Program-made: the position numbers and the translations under genes
Notes under the pieces: model-generated
What the model saw: the letters and a program-made list of their open reading frames with translations, nothing else
Databases searched by the model: none
What the model was told of the DNA's origin: nothing
Part shown: piece by piece, positions 1 to 6,853 of the stretch
Layout: every line of letters starts with the position of its first letter
Position numbering within the stretch: position 1 is the stretch's first letter
Assembly: GCA_013298245.1 (NCBI GenBank)
Contig: JAAFHD010000185.1
Location: forward strand, 1-7,138
Direction: 5' to 3'
DNA: 7,138 bases
Source: Alphaproteobacteria bacterium
GTDB lineage: Bacteria; Pseudomonadota; Alphaproteobacteria; Acetobacterales; Acetobacteraceae

Positions 1-954
1 TTCGCGCTCAGCATGATCAAGCTGCACGGCTTCGGCGGCAAGACGCAGTTCTGGGACCACGGCCTGGAATCCTTCACGCTGATGGCGGGTCTTGCGGCGG
101 TCACGAAGCGCATCAAGCTCTTCGCGTCGACCGCCGTTCTCACCATTCCGCCCGCGATCGTGGCCCGCATGGCGGTGACCATCGACAGCATTTCCGGCGG
201 GCGCTTCGGCGTGAACATCGTCTCCGGCTGGCACAAGCCGGAATACGCGCAGATGGGCCTGTGGCCCGGCGATGAACATTTCGGCAAGCGCTACGACTAC
301 AGCACCGAATACGTCACCATCCTGAAGCAGCTCTGGGAAACCGGCGAGAGCGACTTCAAGGGCCAGTATTTCCAGATGGACAAGTGCAAGCTCTCGCCCG
401 CGCCCATCTCGCGCATCCCCATTGTCTCGGCCGGCCAGTCCGATCGCGGGATGGAATTCGGCGCGACCTATGCCGACTTCAATTTCTGCCTGGGCGAAGG
501 CGTGAACGAGCCGCAGAAATGCGCGAGCGTCCCCGCGCGCGTCCTGAAGCACGCGGAAAAAACCGGCCGTCCGGTTGGCGCCTACATGCTCTACATGGTC
601 ATCAGCGCCGAGACCGACGCCGAAGCCATGGCCAAGTGGGACAGCTACGAAAAGGGCGCGGACCGTGCGGCCCTGGCGCATCTGCTCGGCCACGCCGCGC
701 AGGATGTGAACACCGAAGCGACATCCATGGCCGCGGTGGTGCAGCGCAACCCCTCGCCCATCAACTTCAACATGGGCACCATCGTCGGCAGCTACGCCAG
801 CTGCGCGCGCATGCTGGATGAGGTGGCGGCGATGCCAGGTGTGGCCGGCATCATGCTCTGCTTCGATGACTTCATCGCCGGCATGGACGCCTTCGGCCAG
901 AAGATCCAGCCGCTGATGCAATGCCGCCAGGACCGCCTGCCCGTCGCGGCTTGA
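1..954 (+). CDS. rutA: Pyrimidine monooxygenase RutA (5' end outside window)
   Basis: RutA is an FMN-dependent class C (luciferase-like) monooxygenase. It opens the uracil or thymine ring between N3 and C4 to give ureidoacrylate, the first step of the Rut pyrimidine-nitrogen pathway, and acts in the cytoplasm with reduced flavin supplied by RutF. The frame is open from base 1 (codons for FALS precede the first visible Met at 13), so 317 residues are visible. By recall of E. coli RutA (about 363 aa), roughly 43 N-terminal residues are missing. Diagnostic RutA blocks seen, in visible numbering, are [11 protein letters not shown] (10-20), [12 protein letters not shown] (24-35), [23 protein letters not shown] (50-72, first part of a flavin-barrel segment), WPGD (88-91), AGQSD (144-148), YADFNFC (157-163), GSYAS (263-267) and IQPLMQCR (302-309). 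The similarity runs end to end, which separates it from generic LLM-class oxidoreductases. The gene downstream is not rutB, so rutA is either the last gene of its operon or stands apart. Confidence 0.93.
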   Translation, partial: FALSMIKLHGFGGKTQFWDHGLESFTLMAGLAAVTKRIKLFASTAVLTIPPAIVARMAVTIDSISGGRFGVNIVSGWHKPEYAQMGLWPGDEHFGKRYDYSTEYVTILKQLWETGESDFKGQYFQMDKCKLSPAPISRIPIVSAGQSDRGMEFGATYADFNFCLGEGVNEPQKCASVPARVLKHAEKTGRPVGAYMLYMVISAETDAEAMAKWDSYEKGADRAALAHLLGHAAQDVNTEATSMAAVVQRNPSPINFNMGTIVGSYASCARMLDEVAAMPGVAGIMLCFDDFIAGMDAFGQKIQPLMQCRQDRLPVAA

Positions 955-988
955 CGCCCCGTTAACCCGGCGGTGCCATTTCTCTGCG

Positions 989-1957
989 GTGGCACTGCCG
1001 GACCCCGCAACCTTCGACCCCATCGTCTTCCCCGGCATCGGGGCTGACGAATCCTGGCCGCCGCCCGCCTTCACCTTCCAGGCCAGTTGGCTGGCGGACG
1101 CCGCCATCGGCTTCGAACGCGGCGCCGGCGGAGAGATCATCTTCGTCCAGCGCTTCGGCAGCCTGCGCCTGCTGCTGGATATCGACACCGCCCACACCGC
1201 GCTGGACATCGCGCCCCGCAGCCGCGACTTCCTGCTGCTGCGCCTGATGCCAAGCGCGCTTCGCTTCACCCACCGCATCACCCATGCCGACCCGATGCCG
1301 CCGCCCTTGCTGGGTGGTCCCATGGTGCCGGCGGCCGAGCACCATCTCTACGCCGCTTCCAGCCGCGTCATCGGCACGCTGGAACGCGCCGCCGGCGAAG
1401 CGGGCAACGCCCTGGTGCGCGCGCTGCGCCTGACGCCACCAGGTGCCGACATGTTCGAACGCGCCGCCGCCCGCTGCATCGCCGAGGGCGCGGCCTTCGA
1501 CCAGGTCGCGCGCCTGGCCCGCGGCCTGCAACGCCTGGCTACCGCGCATGCCGAATTGCTGGCAGCCCATGCCCTGCAACCGGACTACGCCGCGATGGAA
1601 CGCATGGTCACGAACACCGCGCGAGAACAAACCCGCAGCGGCCGCTGGACCGGCGACCTGCTGGCGCATGCCCTGCAACAGCTGGACGCCATCATCACCC
1701 GCCCTCGCATCACCGCCGAAACCCTACTGGCCGAGGCGGTGGCGGAGATGGAACGCCATTCCAACCTGCTGGCCCCCGAACCGGTGCTGCAACGCCAGGC
1801 CGCGCGGCGCGACCAGCTGATGGAACTGGCCGTCTTCTGGCAGCGCTGCTGCGCCGCCTGGGCGAGCGTCCATGCCGAAACCGTGGACCGACGAGACCTT
1901 GATGCGCTGGCCCGCAACGCGCTGCGGCGGTTACAGTTGCAACCTTTGTACGGTTAG
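989..1957 (+). CDS. Uncharacterised protein, 322 aa
   Basis: I do not recognise this protein. The frame is supported by strong G/C use at third codon positions and by fitting exactly between its neighbours. It starts at GTG 989, 34 bases after the rutA stop. No in-frame ATG or GTG lies upstream, the next Met is residue 87, and no convincing Shine-Dalgarno sequence precedes the start, so the exact N-terminus is uncertain. Residues 1-30 are Pro/aromatic-rich (PDPATFDPIVFPGIGAD). Residues 48-110 look like alternating beta strands (EIIFVQRFGSLRLLLDID, then FLLLRLMPSALRF). Residues 115-322 look almost entirely helical and rich in Ala, Leu and Arg, with two adjacent cysteines (287-288). There is no signal peptide or transmembrane segment, so it is probably cytoplasmic. 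It may be co-transcribed with rutA, but nothing ties it functionally to pyrimidine use. Its stop overlaps the stop of the opposite-strand dehydrogenase gene by four bases. Confidence 0.72.
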   Translation: MALPDPATFDPIVFPGIGADESWPPPAFTFQASWLADAAIGFERGAGGEIIFVQRFGSLRLLLDIDTAHTALDIAPRSRDFLLLRLMPSALRFTHRITHADPMPPPLLGGPMVPAAEHHLYAASSRVIGTLERAAGEAGNALVRALRLTPPGADMFERAAARCIAEGAAFDQVARLARGLQRLATAHAELLAAHALQPDYAAMERMVTNTAREQTRSGRWTGDLLAHALQQLDAIITRPRITAETLLAEAVAEMERHSNLLAPEPVLQRQAARRDQLMELAVFWQRCCAAWASVHAETVDRRDLDALARNALRRLQLQPLYG

Positions 1958-3126
1958 CCCAGTTCCTTCAGCGTGCGCTTGGCGATGGCCATCATGTGGA
2001 CCTCGGTCGGCCCTTCATACACACGCATCAGCCGCACCTGCTGCGCGAACAACTGCAAGGGCAGTTCCTTGGTCACACCCATCGCGCCATGCGTCTGCAT
2101 CGCGCGGTCCACGATCTCGGTTGCCATTTCGGTGGCGTAGACCTTGATCATGCTGGCCACGTCCTTGACGTTCTCGCCACGGTCCAGACGCGCGGCGGCG
2201 TCCTGCACCATCAGCCGGCAGGCGTGGATCTTCATGGTGGCGTCCGCGATCCACCACTGGATGGCCTGGCGGTCAGCAAGCGGCACACCGAACGTCACGC
2301 GCTGCTTGGCATGGAAGCACATCATCTCCAGCGCGCGGCGCGAGATGCCGATGCAGCGTGCGCCCATCTGCAAACGCCGCACATTCAAGCGCAACTGCAT
2401 GGGCGCGTAACCGGCGCCAAGGCCACCCAGCACATTGCGCGCGGGCACGCGGCAGTCTTCGAAAACCAGTTCGTATGTCTTGCGGCCGCCGATCATCGCG
2501 ATCTCGCGCTCGATGATGAAGCCCGGCGTGCCGCGCTCCACGATGAAGGCGGTGACACCCTGCTCGCGCTTACCCGGAGAGGTGCGCGCCATCAGGATGA
2601 TGAAGTCCGCCGCCGGCACATTCGAGACCCAGATCTTGCGGCCGTTGATGACCCAGTCATCGCCATCCTGCACCGCCTTGGTGATCATGCCCGAGGGGTC
2701 GCCGCCGGCGATCGGCTCGCTGATCGCGATGCAGGATTTCATCTGCCCAGCGGCATAGGGTGCGAGGTATTTCGCGCGCTGTTCGTCATCGGCGACGGCC
2801 ATCAGCATGTGCAAATTCGGACTGTCGGGCGGGATGATGAAGGGGGTGATGGTGCGCGCCAGTTCCTCCTCCACGCCGGTCAGCGCGACGGCGGGCAGGT
2901 TGGCGCCGCCATATTCCTCGGGCGATTCCAGCGCCCACAAACCCAGGTCGCGGCACTTGGCGTGCAGTGGCGCCAGCTCCTCCTCGGTCAGCGCGTATTT
3001 GCCGCCGGTGGCCTCGCGCTTCAGCACGGCGGCTTCCAGCGGCAGCAATTCGCGATCGACGAATTTCGCCACCAGCTCCTGCACCATGCGGTGCTCTTCG
3101 GTCTGCGTCGTGTCGAGCATTGCCAT
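1954..3126 (-). CDS. Acyl-CoA dehydrogenase family protein
   Basis: An FAD-dependent enzyme predicted to oxidise an acyl-CoA to the 2,3-enoyl-CoA, passing electrons to electron-transfer flavoprotein in the cytoplasm. Residues here are numbered from the TTG at 3129; subtract one for the chosen ATG at 3126. The helical N-terminal domain spans about 10-130. The middle beta domain contains AISEPIAGGD (135-144) and WVINGRKIWVSN (159-170). The C-terminal helical domain contains QRVTFGVPL (276-284), QTHGAMGVTKELPL (345-358) and RVYEGPTEVH (369-378). Glu372 in YEGPTEVH occupies the catalytic-base position of the medium-chain type. The GPTEVH ending resembles the ACAD10/11-like branch more than classical short-chain enzymes (GTNEI/GTSEI). 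Length is normal for the family. ATG 3126 is preferred because it forms TGATG with the stop of the synthetase gene and has GAGG five bases upstream; TTG 3129 and ATG 3120 are alternatives. The substrate cannot be read from the sequence. Confidence 0.93.
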   Translation of the reverse strand: MAMLDTTQTEEHRMVQELVAKFVDRELLPLEAAVLKREATGGKYALTEEELAPLHAKCRDLGLWALESPEEYGGANLPAVALTGVEEELARTITPFIIPPDSPNLHMLMAVADDEQRAKYLAPYAAGQMKSCIAISEPIAGGDPSGMITKAVQDGDDWVINGRKIWVSNVPAADFIILMARTSPGKREQGVTAFIVERGTPGFIIEREIAMIGGRKTYELVFEDCRVPARNVLGGLGAGYAPMQLRLNVRRLQMGARCIGISRRALEMMCFHAKQRVTFGVPLADRQAIQWWIADATMKIHACRLMVQDAAARLDRGENVKDVASMIKVYATEMATEIVDRAMQTHGAMGVTKELPLQLFAQQVRLMRVYEGPTEVHMMAIAKRTLKELG

Positions 3127-5162
3127 CAACCCCTCACCAAAAGACCATCGAGCGCGACCACGCCCTGTTGTTTCACCAGCAGCGGGTTGATCTCCGCCTC
3201 CGCCACATCATCGGCCAACGCCAGCGCGGAGAAATCCGCGACCGCCTGTGCCAGTGCCGCGACATCGCCGCGCGGCAGATTCCGATATCCGGTCAGCACG
3301 CGCAATTCCGGCAATTCCGCGATCATCTCGGCGGCCTCGGCCGCATCGACCGGCGCCAGGCGCACCGCGATGCTGCGCCGGATTTCCGCCATCACGCCGC
3401 CAATGCCCAGCATCACCACCGGCCCCACTTCCGGGTCGCGCCGGAAGCCCAGGATCAACTCGATCAAGCCGCGATGCATGGGTGCGACCAGCACGCCATC
3501 AATCCGCGCAGTCGGGAACTCCGCGCGCGCTCGCGCCAGCAGATCGTCCACTGCGGCGGGTATGTCCGTAACGTCCAGCTTGACCATGCCGGCATCCGTC
3601 TTGTGCAGGATGTCGGGCGAGAGAAGTTTTACGGCTGCCGGCCCCGCAATCCCCGCCGCATCCGCGCCGCGCGTCACGGTGCGCGCGCCGGGGCCAGGAA
3701 TGCCCATGGTCTCGAACAGTGCGCAGGCCTCTGCCTCGTTCAGCCGTGCGCCAGGCGGCACGGATGGCGCCCGCGCGGCCACCGGCGCCGCCGGCACGCG
3801 CCAGGTCAGATAGGCATGCAGCGCATCGGCAGCACTTTCCGGCGTGCGGAAGGCGGCGATGCCGTGCTGTTCGAACAGCGCCAGTGCCTCATCGGCCTGC
3901 GGTGCGCAGAACACCGCCACCGGCACCGCGCAAGGCATCACCGGCGTGATATGCGCCAGCGCCCGCGCCGGCTGGCTGCGCGCACTGGAGCCCAACACGG
4001 CCAGCAGCGCGTCCGCATGTCCCGCATGTGCCATGGCGCGCAACACTGTGCTGAACGGCCCAGGGCCTGAGGACCCCATCGGCAGGTCGATCAACGGCTG
4101 ATCCGGCACGGCGATCATCTGCGCCGCCAGCGCCTCGCGCAGCGGCGCGGGCGGGCCGGCCAGTTCCACACCGGCCAGGCCCAACCGGTCCACCACCGCC
4201 GCGGCACCGCCACCGGTGGCCGTCAGCGCGGCGAAGCGGCGGCCCTTGGGCGGCTGGTGTCCCATCACCAGCCGCGCGGTTTCGAACAGGCCTTCCAGCG
4301 TTTCCACCCGCAGAATGCCATGTGCGCGGAAGAAGGCGGCGGCCAGTTCATCGCCGCCCAGCATTGCGCCGGTATGCGACAGCGCCAGCGTGCGCCCGAT
4401 CTCGCTGCGCCCCAACTTGTAGGCGATGATCGGCTTACCCAGCGCATGCGCGCGACGCGCGGCCGCGGCCAGGCGCGGCGCATCCCGGAAGGTTTCCAGG
4501 AACAGCAGCACCGCATCGGTGGCCGCGTCCTCCACCAGCAATTCGGCCAGTTCCCCCACGCCCAGGTCGCATTCATTGCCGACCGAGACCATCCGCGAAA
4601 ACCCCACGCCCCGCGCCGCCGCGCGGCTGAACAGCGCGCCCATCATGGAACCCGATTGCGACACCAGGGCCAGGCGCCCGGGCAGGATCGGCTCTGCCTC
4701 CAGCGCCGCATTCAGCGTGATGGGCACCCGGTCGGCGGCGCTGATCACGCCCAGGCAATTCGGCCCGATCAGTCGGATACCGCCGGCCCGCGCCTGCTCG
4801 ACCAGCGCCTCCTGGCGGACGCGGCCTTCATCGCCGGTCTCGGCGAAGCCGGCGGAAAAAATTGTCGCCACCGGCACGCGTTTTTCGATGCAGCCGGCGA
4901 TCGCATCCGCCACCGCGGCACCCGGCACCATGATGATCGCATGGTCCACATCGCCATCCACGGCGCGGATATTGGGTGCGGTTGGCACGCCCATGATCTC
5001 CGCCCGCGACGGATTCACCGGAATCACGCGGCCCGCATAACCCTCGCGCGCCAGCAGGCGTTGCGCGCGGGAATTATCCTTCGCCGGGTCCGCCGAGGCG
5101 CCGATCAACGCGATGCTGCGCGGCCGGAACAGCGCGCGGAACAGCGTGTCTTCGCGCGTCAT
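3126..5162 (-). CDS. Acetate--CoA ligase family protein (NDP-forming acyl-CoA synthetase)
   Basis: Predicted to join a carboxylic acid to CoA using ATP (or GTP), releasing NDP and phosphate through a phosphohistidine intermediate, in the cytoplasm. The single chain (678 aa) carries both halves that some archaeal enzymes split into subunits. Residues 10-140 are a CoA-binding Rossmann domain (SIALIGAS 16-23, IGPNCLG 132-138). Residues 150-300 are the first ligase-CoA domain, with SQSG (168-171) and SHTGAMLG (262-269); His263 is the expected phosphohistidine. A second flavodoxin-like domain covers about 305-450. A C-terminal ATP-grasp domain (about 472-678) contains HKTDAG (520-525), a GPVVMLGIGGV segment (580-590) and EINPLL (657-662). 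ATG 5162 is chosen because homology begins immediately after it and GGGGGA lies ten bases upstream; ATG 5180 is possible. The open frame continues to 5264, but that extension would overlap the start of nnrU and has no domain character. It is first gene of an operon with the acyl-CoA dehydrogenase. Substrate unknown. Confidence 0.92.
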   Translation of the reverse strand: MTREDTLFRALFRPRSIALIGASADPAKDNSRAQRLLAREGYAGRVIPVNPSRAEIMGVPTAPNIRAVDGDVDHAIIMVPGAAVADAIAGCIEKRVPVATIFSAGFAETGDEGRVRQEALVEQARAGGIRLIGPNCLGVISAADRVPITLNAALEAEPILPGRLALVSQSGSMMGALFSRAAARGVGFSRMVSVGNECDLGVGELAELLVEDAATDAVLLFLETFRDAPRLAAAARRAHALGKPIIAYKLGRSEIGRTLALSHTGAMLGGDELAAAFFRAHGILRVETLEGLFETARLVMGHQPPKGRRFAALTATGGGAAAVVDRLGLAGVELAGPPAPLREALAAQMIAVPDQPLIDLPMGSSGPGPFSTVLRAMAHAGHADALLAVLGSSARSQPARALAHITPVMPCAVPVAVFCAPQADEALALFEQHGIAAFRTPESAADALHAYLTWRVPAAPVAARAPSVPPGARLNEAEACALFETMGIPGPGARTVTRGADAAGIAGPAAVKLLSPDILHKTDAGMVKLDVTDIPAAVDDLLARARAEFPTARIDGVLVAPMHRGLIELILGFRRDPEVGPVVMLGIGGVMAEIRRSIAVRLAPVDAAEAAEMIAELPELRVLTGYRNLPRGDVAALAQAVADFSALALADDVAEAEINPLLVKQQGVVALDGLLVRG
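3130..3135 (-). promoter_or_regulatory. Ribosome binding site of the acyl-CoA dehydrogenase gene, inside the synthetase gene
   Basis: On the minus strand the sequence reads GAGGGG, TTG, then ATG. GAGG ends five bases before ATG 3126. The site lies within the last codons of the upstream synthetase gene, and the synthetase stop TGA shares its final A with this ATG. This supports ATG 3126 over TTG 3129 (too close) and ATG 3120 (eleven bases away), and implies translational coupling. Confidence 0.6.
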
Positions 5163-5256
5163 GGTGTCGATTTCCCCCATGCCCACAGGGTGCGCCAGCG
5201 CGCGCGGCCGCGCAATGCGGTTGCGCTGCACCATGCAAGCGCGGCAGGCTATGCCC
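5163..5256. promoter_or_regulatory. Divergent intergenic region expected to hold promoters for both directions
   Basis: These 94 bases separate the chosen starts of the minus-strand synthetase/dehydrogenase operon and the plus-strand nnrU gene, so promoters for both directions should lie here or just inside the coding ends. No convincing -35/-10 pair was found on either strand; the region is extremely GC-rich. It contains a 12-base perfect palindrome, GCGCGGCCGCGC (5202-5213), which may be a chance product of composition. Confidence 0.35.
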
Positions 5257-5943
5257 ATGGACATTCTCTACATGATCTTCCTGCTGGCTGCGGCGGCACT
5301 TTGGGTGGGGCTGCATGTCGGCGTTGCCGGCACGTCGCTGCGAGACCAGGCCGTCGCGCGGCTGGGCGGCGATGGGCGCTTCACGCTGGTGTTTTCGCTG
5401 GGTTCGGTGGTGTCGATCACGCTGCTGGTGATGGCCTGGCAGCATGCGCCCTATATCATCTTGTGGGAGGTGCCGGGTTGGCTGCGCTGGCTGATAGCAC
5501 TCGCCATGCTGCCTGCCTTCATCCTGTTCGTGGCCAGTGTGGCTGCGCCCAACCCCACCGCGGTAGCCGGCAAGATGGAGGGGCTGCCGCGCGGCATCAC
5601 GCGCATCACGCGCCACCCCATGCTGTGGTCCTTCGCGATCTGGGCGGGCGCGCATGCGTTGGGCAATGGCGACCTGACGAGCCTGATCTTCTTCGGCACC
5701 TTCCTGCTGACCGCCGCGCTGGGGATGCCAAGCATCGACCGCAAGATCGCGCGGCGTGACCCGGTGCTGTGGGAGAAGCTGTCGAAGCAGACCTCCATCA
5801 TGCCCTTCGGCGCGATTTTCTTCGGCCGCATGACGGCGGATTTCCATGAGATCGGCTGGGTGCCGCCGGTGGTGGGGACGGCGGCGTGGCTGGCGCTGCT
5901 GATGTTCCACCGGCTGATCTTCGGCGTGCCGGCTGTCATCTGA
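5257..5943 (+). CDS. NnrU family integral membrane protein
   Basis: A polytopic inner-membrane protein of the NnrU family. The family is named after a gene linked to nitrite and nitric oxide reduction in Rhodobacter and is distantly related to the plant carotenoid isomerase Z-ISO; its biochemical role in bacteria is not settled. The signature segment is RITRHPMLWSFAIWAGAHAL (116-135), followed by NGD (137-139). Hydrophobic segments lie at about 4-22, 43-62, 76-96, 122-135, 142-157 and 203-222, and the 228-residue length is usual. Histidines 20, 120 and 133 sit in or next to membrane segments. ATG 5257 is preferred over ATG 5251 because GGCAGG lies eight bases upstream of it but only two bases before 5251. 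No denitrification genes are visible here, so a role in that pathway cannot be inferred from context. It is followed after 58 bases by the channel gene on the same strand, possibly the same transcript. Confidence 0.88.
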   Translation: MDILYMIFLLAAAALWVGLHVGVAGTSLRDQAVARLGGDGRFTLVFSLGSVVSITLLVMAWQHAPYIILWEVPGWLRWLIALAMLPAFILFVASVAAPNPTAVAGKMEGLPRGITRITRHPMLWSFAIWAGAHALGNGDLTSLIFFGTFLLTAALGMPSIDRKIARRDPVLWEKLSKQTSIMPFGAIFFGRMTADFHEIGWVPPVVGTAAWLALLMFHRLIFGVPAVI

Positions 5944-6001
5944 CGGGGCTTGCGAAGCCTGCCCGCGCGCCCCATTCCCTGCATAACAAACGGGGTGCTG
6001 C

Positions 6002-6853
6002 ATGCAGGAAGTTCTCACACAGGCCGACATGGGCAACACCGTGCGCGCGCGCGCCGCACAGCTGGTATTGGCCGGCTGGTTCCAGCGCGCCGTCATCGGG
6101 CTGATCCTGCTGAACGCCGTGACACTGGGGCTGGAGACCAGCGGCAGCGTGATGGATGCGATCGGCCCGGCGCTGCATCTGTTGGACAAGGTGCTTCTGG
6201 TGCTGTTCACAGTGGAACTGGGCCTGCGCATCTACGCCTTCCGCAGCCGCTTCTTCCGCGACCCCTGGGGCATCTTCGACTTCATCGTGGTGGCCATCGC
6301 CTGGATGCCGGCATCCGGCCCGCTCTCGGTGCTGCGCGCACTGCGCGTGCTGCGCGTGCTGCGGCTGATTTCCGTGGTGCCCAGCCTGCGCAATGTGGTG
6401 GAAGCCATGCTGGCAGCACTTCCCGGCATGGGCAGCATCGTGCTGCTGATGCTGTTGATCTTCTATGTGGCGGCCGTGATGTCCACCAAGCTGTTCGGCG
6501 TGCAGATGGAGGAACAATTCGGCACGCTCGGCGCCAGCCTGTTCACCCTGTTCCAGCTGATGACGTTGGATGACTGGGCCAACATCGTGAAGCCGGCGAT
6601 GGAGATTTCGCCCTGGTCGCTGGTGTTCTTCCTGCCCTTCATCGTGCTGTCCACCTTCGTGGTGCTGAACCTGTTCATCGGCGTGATCGTGGAGAGCATC
6701 CAGTCACTGCGCGACAAGAAACCCAGTGCTGACGCCGATGTGCAGGTCGTGCTGGCGGATGCGGCCGCGCGCCAGCAGCAGGCGGACCAGCAGGCCATCA
6801 TGGCCGAGCTTCGCGCGCTGCGCGCCGAAGTGGCGACGCTGCGCGCGAGATAG
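6002..6853 (+). CDS. Voltage-gated cation channel of the NaChBac/NavAb type with TLDDWAN filter
   Basis: A 283-residue, six-transmembrane, single-domain ion channel expected to form a homotetramer in the inner membrane. S1 is at about 28-44 (ending TLGLETS), S2 at about 61-78 with Glu72 and Arg76, and S3 at about 88-102 (DPWGIFDF, with Asp93). S4 at about 109-123 carries four arginines spaced every three residues (112, 115, 118, 121), matching the four gating charges of NavAb. The VVPSLRNVV linker (125-133) follows. S5 is at about 143-165, and the pore has FQLMTLDDWAN (184-194). S6 at about 207-233 has the conserved Asn223. The tail from about 250 to 283 (AELRALRAEVATLRAR at its end) is a probable coiled coil, as in other family members. 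The filter TLDDWAN differs from the TLESWxx of Na+-selective relatives, so ion preference may be Ca2+ or mixed. ATG 6002 has GGGGT five bases upstream. Function in the host is unknown. Confidence 0.93.
   Translation: MQEVLTQADMGNTVRARAAQLVLAGWFQRAVIGLILLNAVTLGLETSGSVMDAIGPALHLLDKVLLVLFTVELGLRIYAFRSRFFRDPWGIFDFIVVAIAWMPASGPLSVLRALRVLRVLRLISVVPSLRNVVEAMLAALPGMGSIVLLMLLIFYVAAVMSTKLFGVQMEEQFGTLGASLFTLFQLMTLDDWANIVKPAMEISPWSLVFFLPFIVLSTFVVLNLFIGVIVESIQSLRDKKPSADADVQVVLADAAARQQQADQQAIMAELRALRAEVATLRAR
6332..6367 (+). repeat. Nine-base tandem repeat encoding the S4 voltage sensor
   Basis: Four consecutive nine-base units, ctgcgcgca, ctgcgcgtg, ctgcgcgtg and ctgcggctg, encode the LRx triplets of S4 in the channel. 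The middle two units are identical. Each unit adds one gating arginine. The periodicity is demanded by the protein, so the DNA repeat may be a by-product of codon preference. Confidence 0.6.

Noticed and set aside
962..1678. Long minus-strand open frame opposite the unknown 322-aa gene
   Set aside because: Its translation is rich in Gln, Gly, Arg and Ala without domain character, and the plus-strand frame has the better third-position G/C pattern.
1996..3813. 605-codon plus-strand open frame
   Set aside because: It lies opposite two clearly recognised enzymes, and its His/Arg/Gln-rich translation is typical of antisense shadows in GC-rich DNA.
5202..5213. Perfect 12-base palindrome GCGCGGCCGCGC as an operator
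   Set aside because: It consists only of G and C in a very GC-rich gap, so chance is likely, and it matches no operator I know.
4257..5759. 500-codon plus-strand open frame across the synthetase and nnrU
   Set aside because: It runs antisense to one confident gene and out of frame with another, and shows no recognisable domain.
5982..5987. CATAAC as a -10 box for the channel gene
   Set aside because: Only four of six bases match and no -35-like hexamer lies at proper spacing; TTGCGA at 5950 is 26 bases away.
5074..6231. 385-codon minus-strand open frame opposite nnrU and the channel start
   Set aside because: Both plus-strand genes have clear family motifs; this frame is low-complexity His/Gln/Arg sequence.
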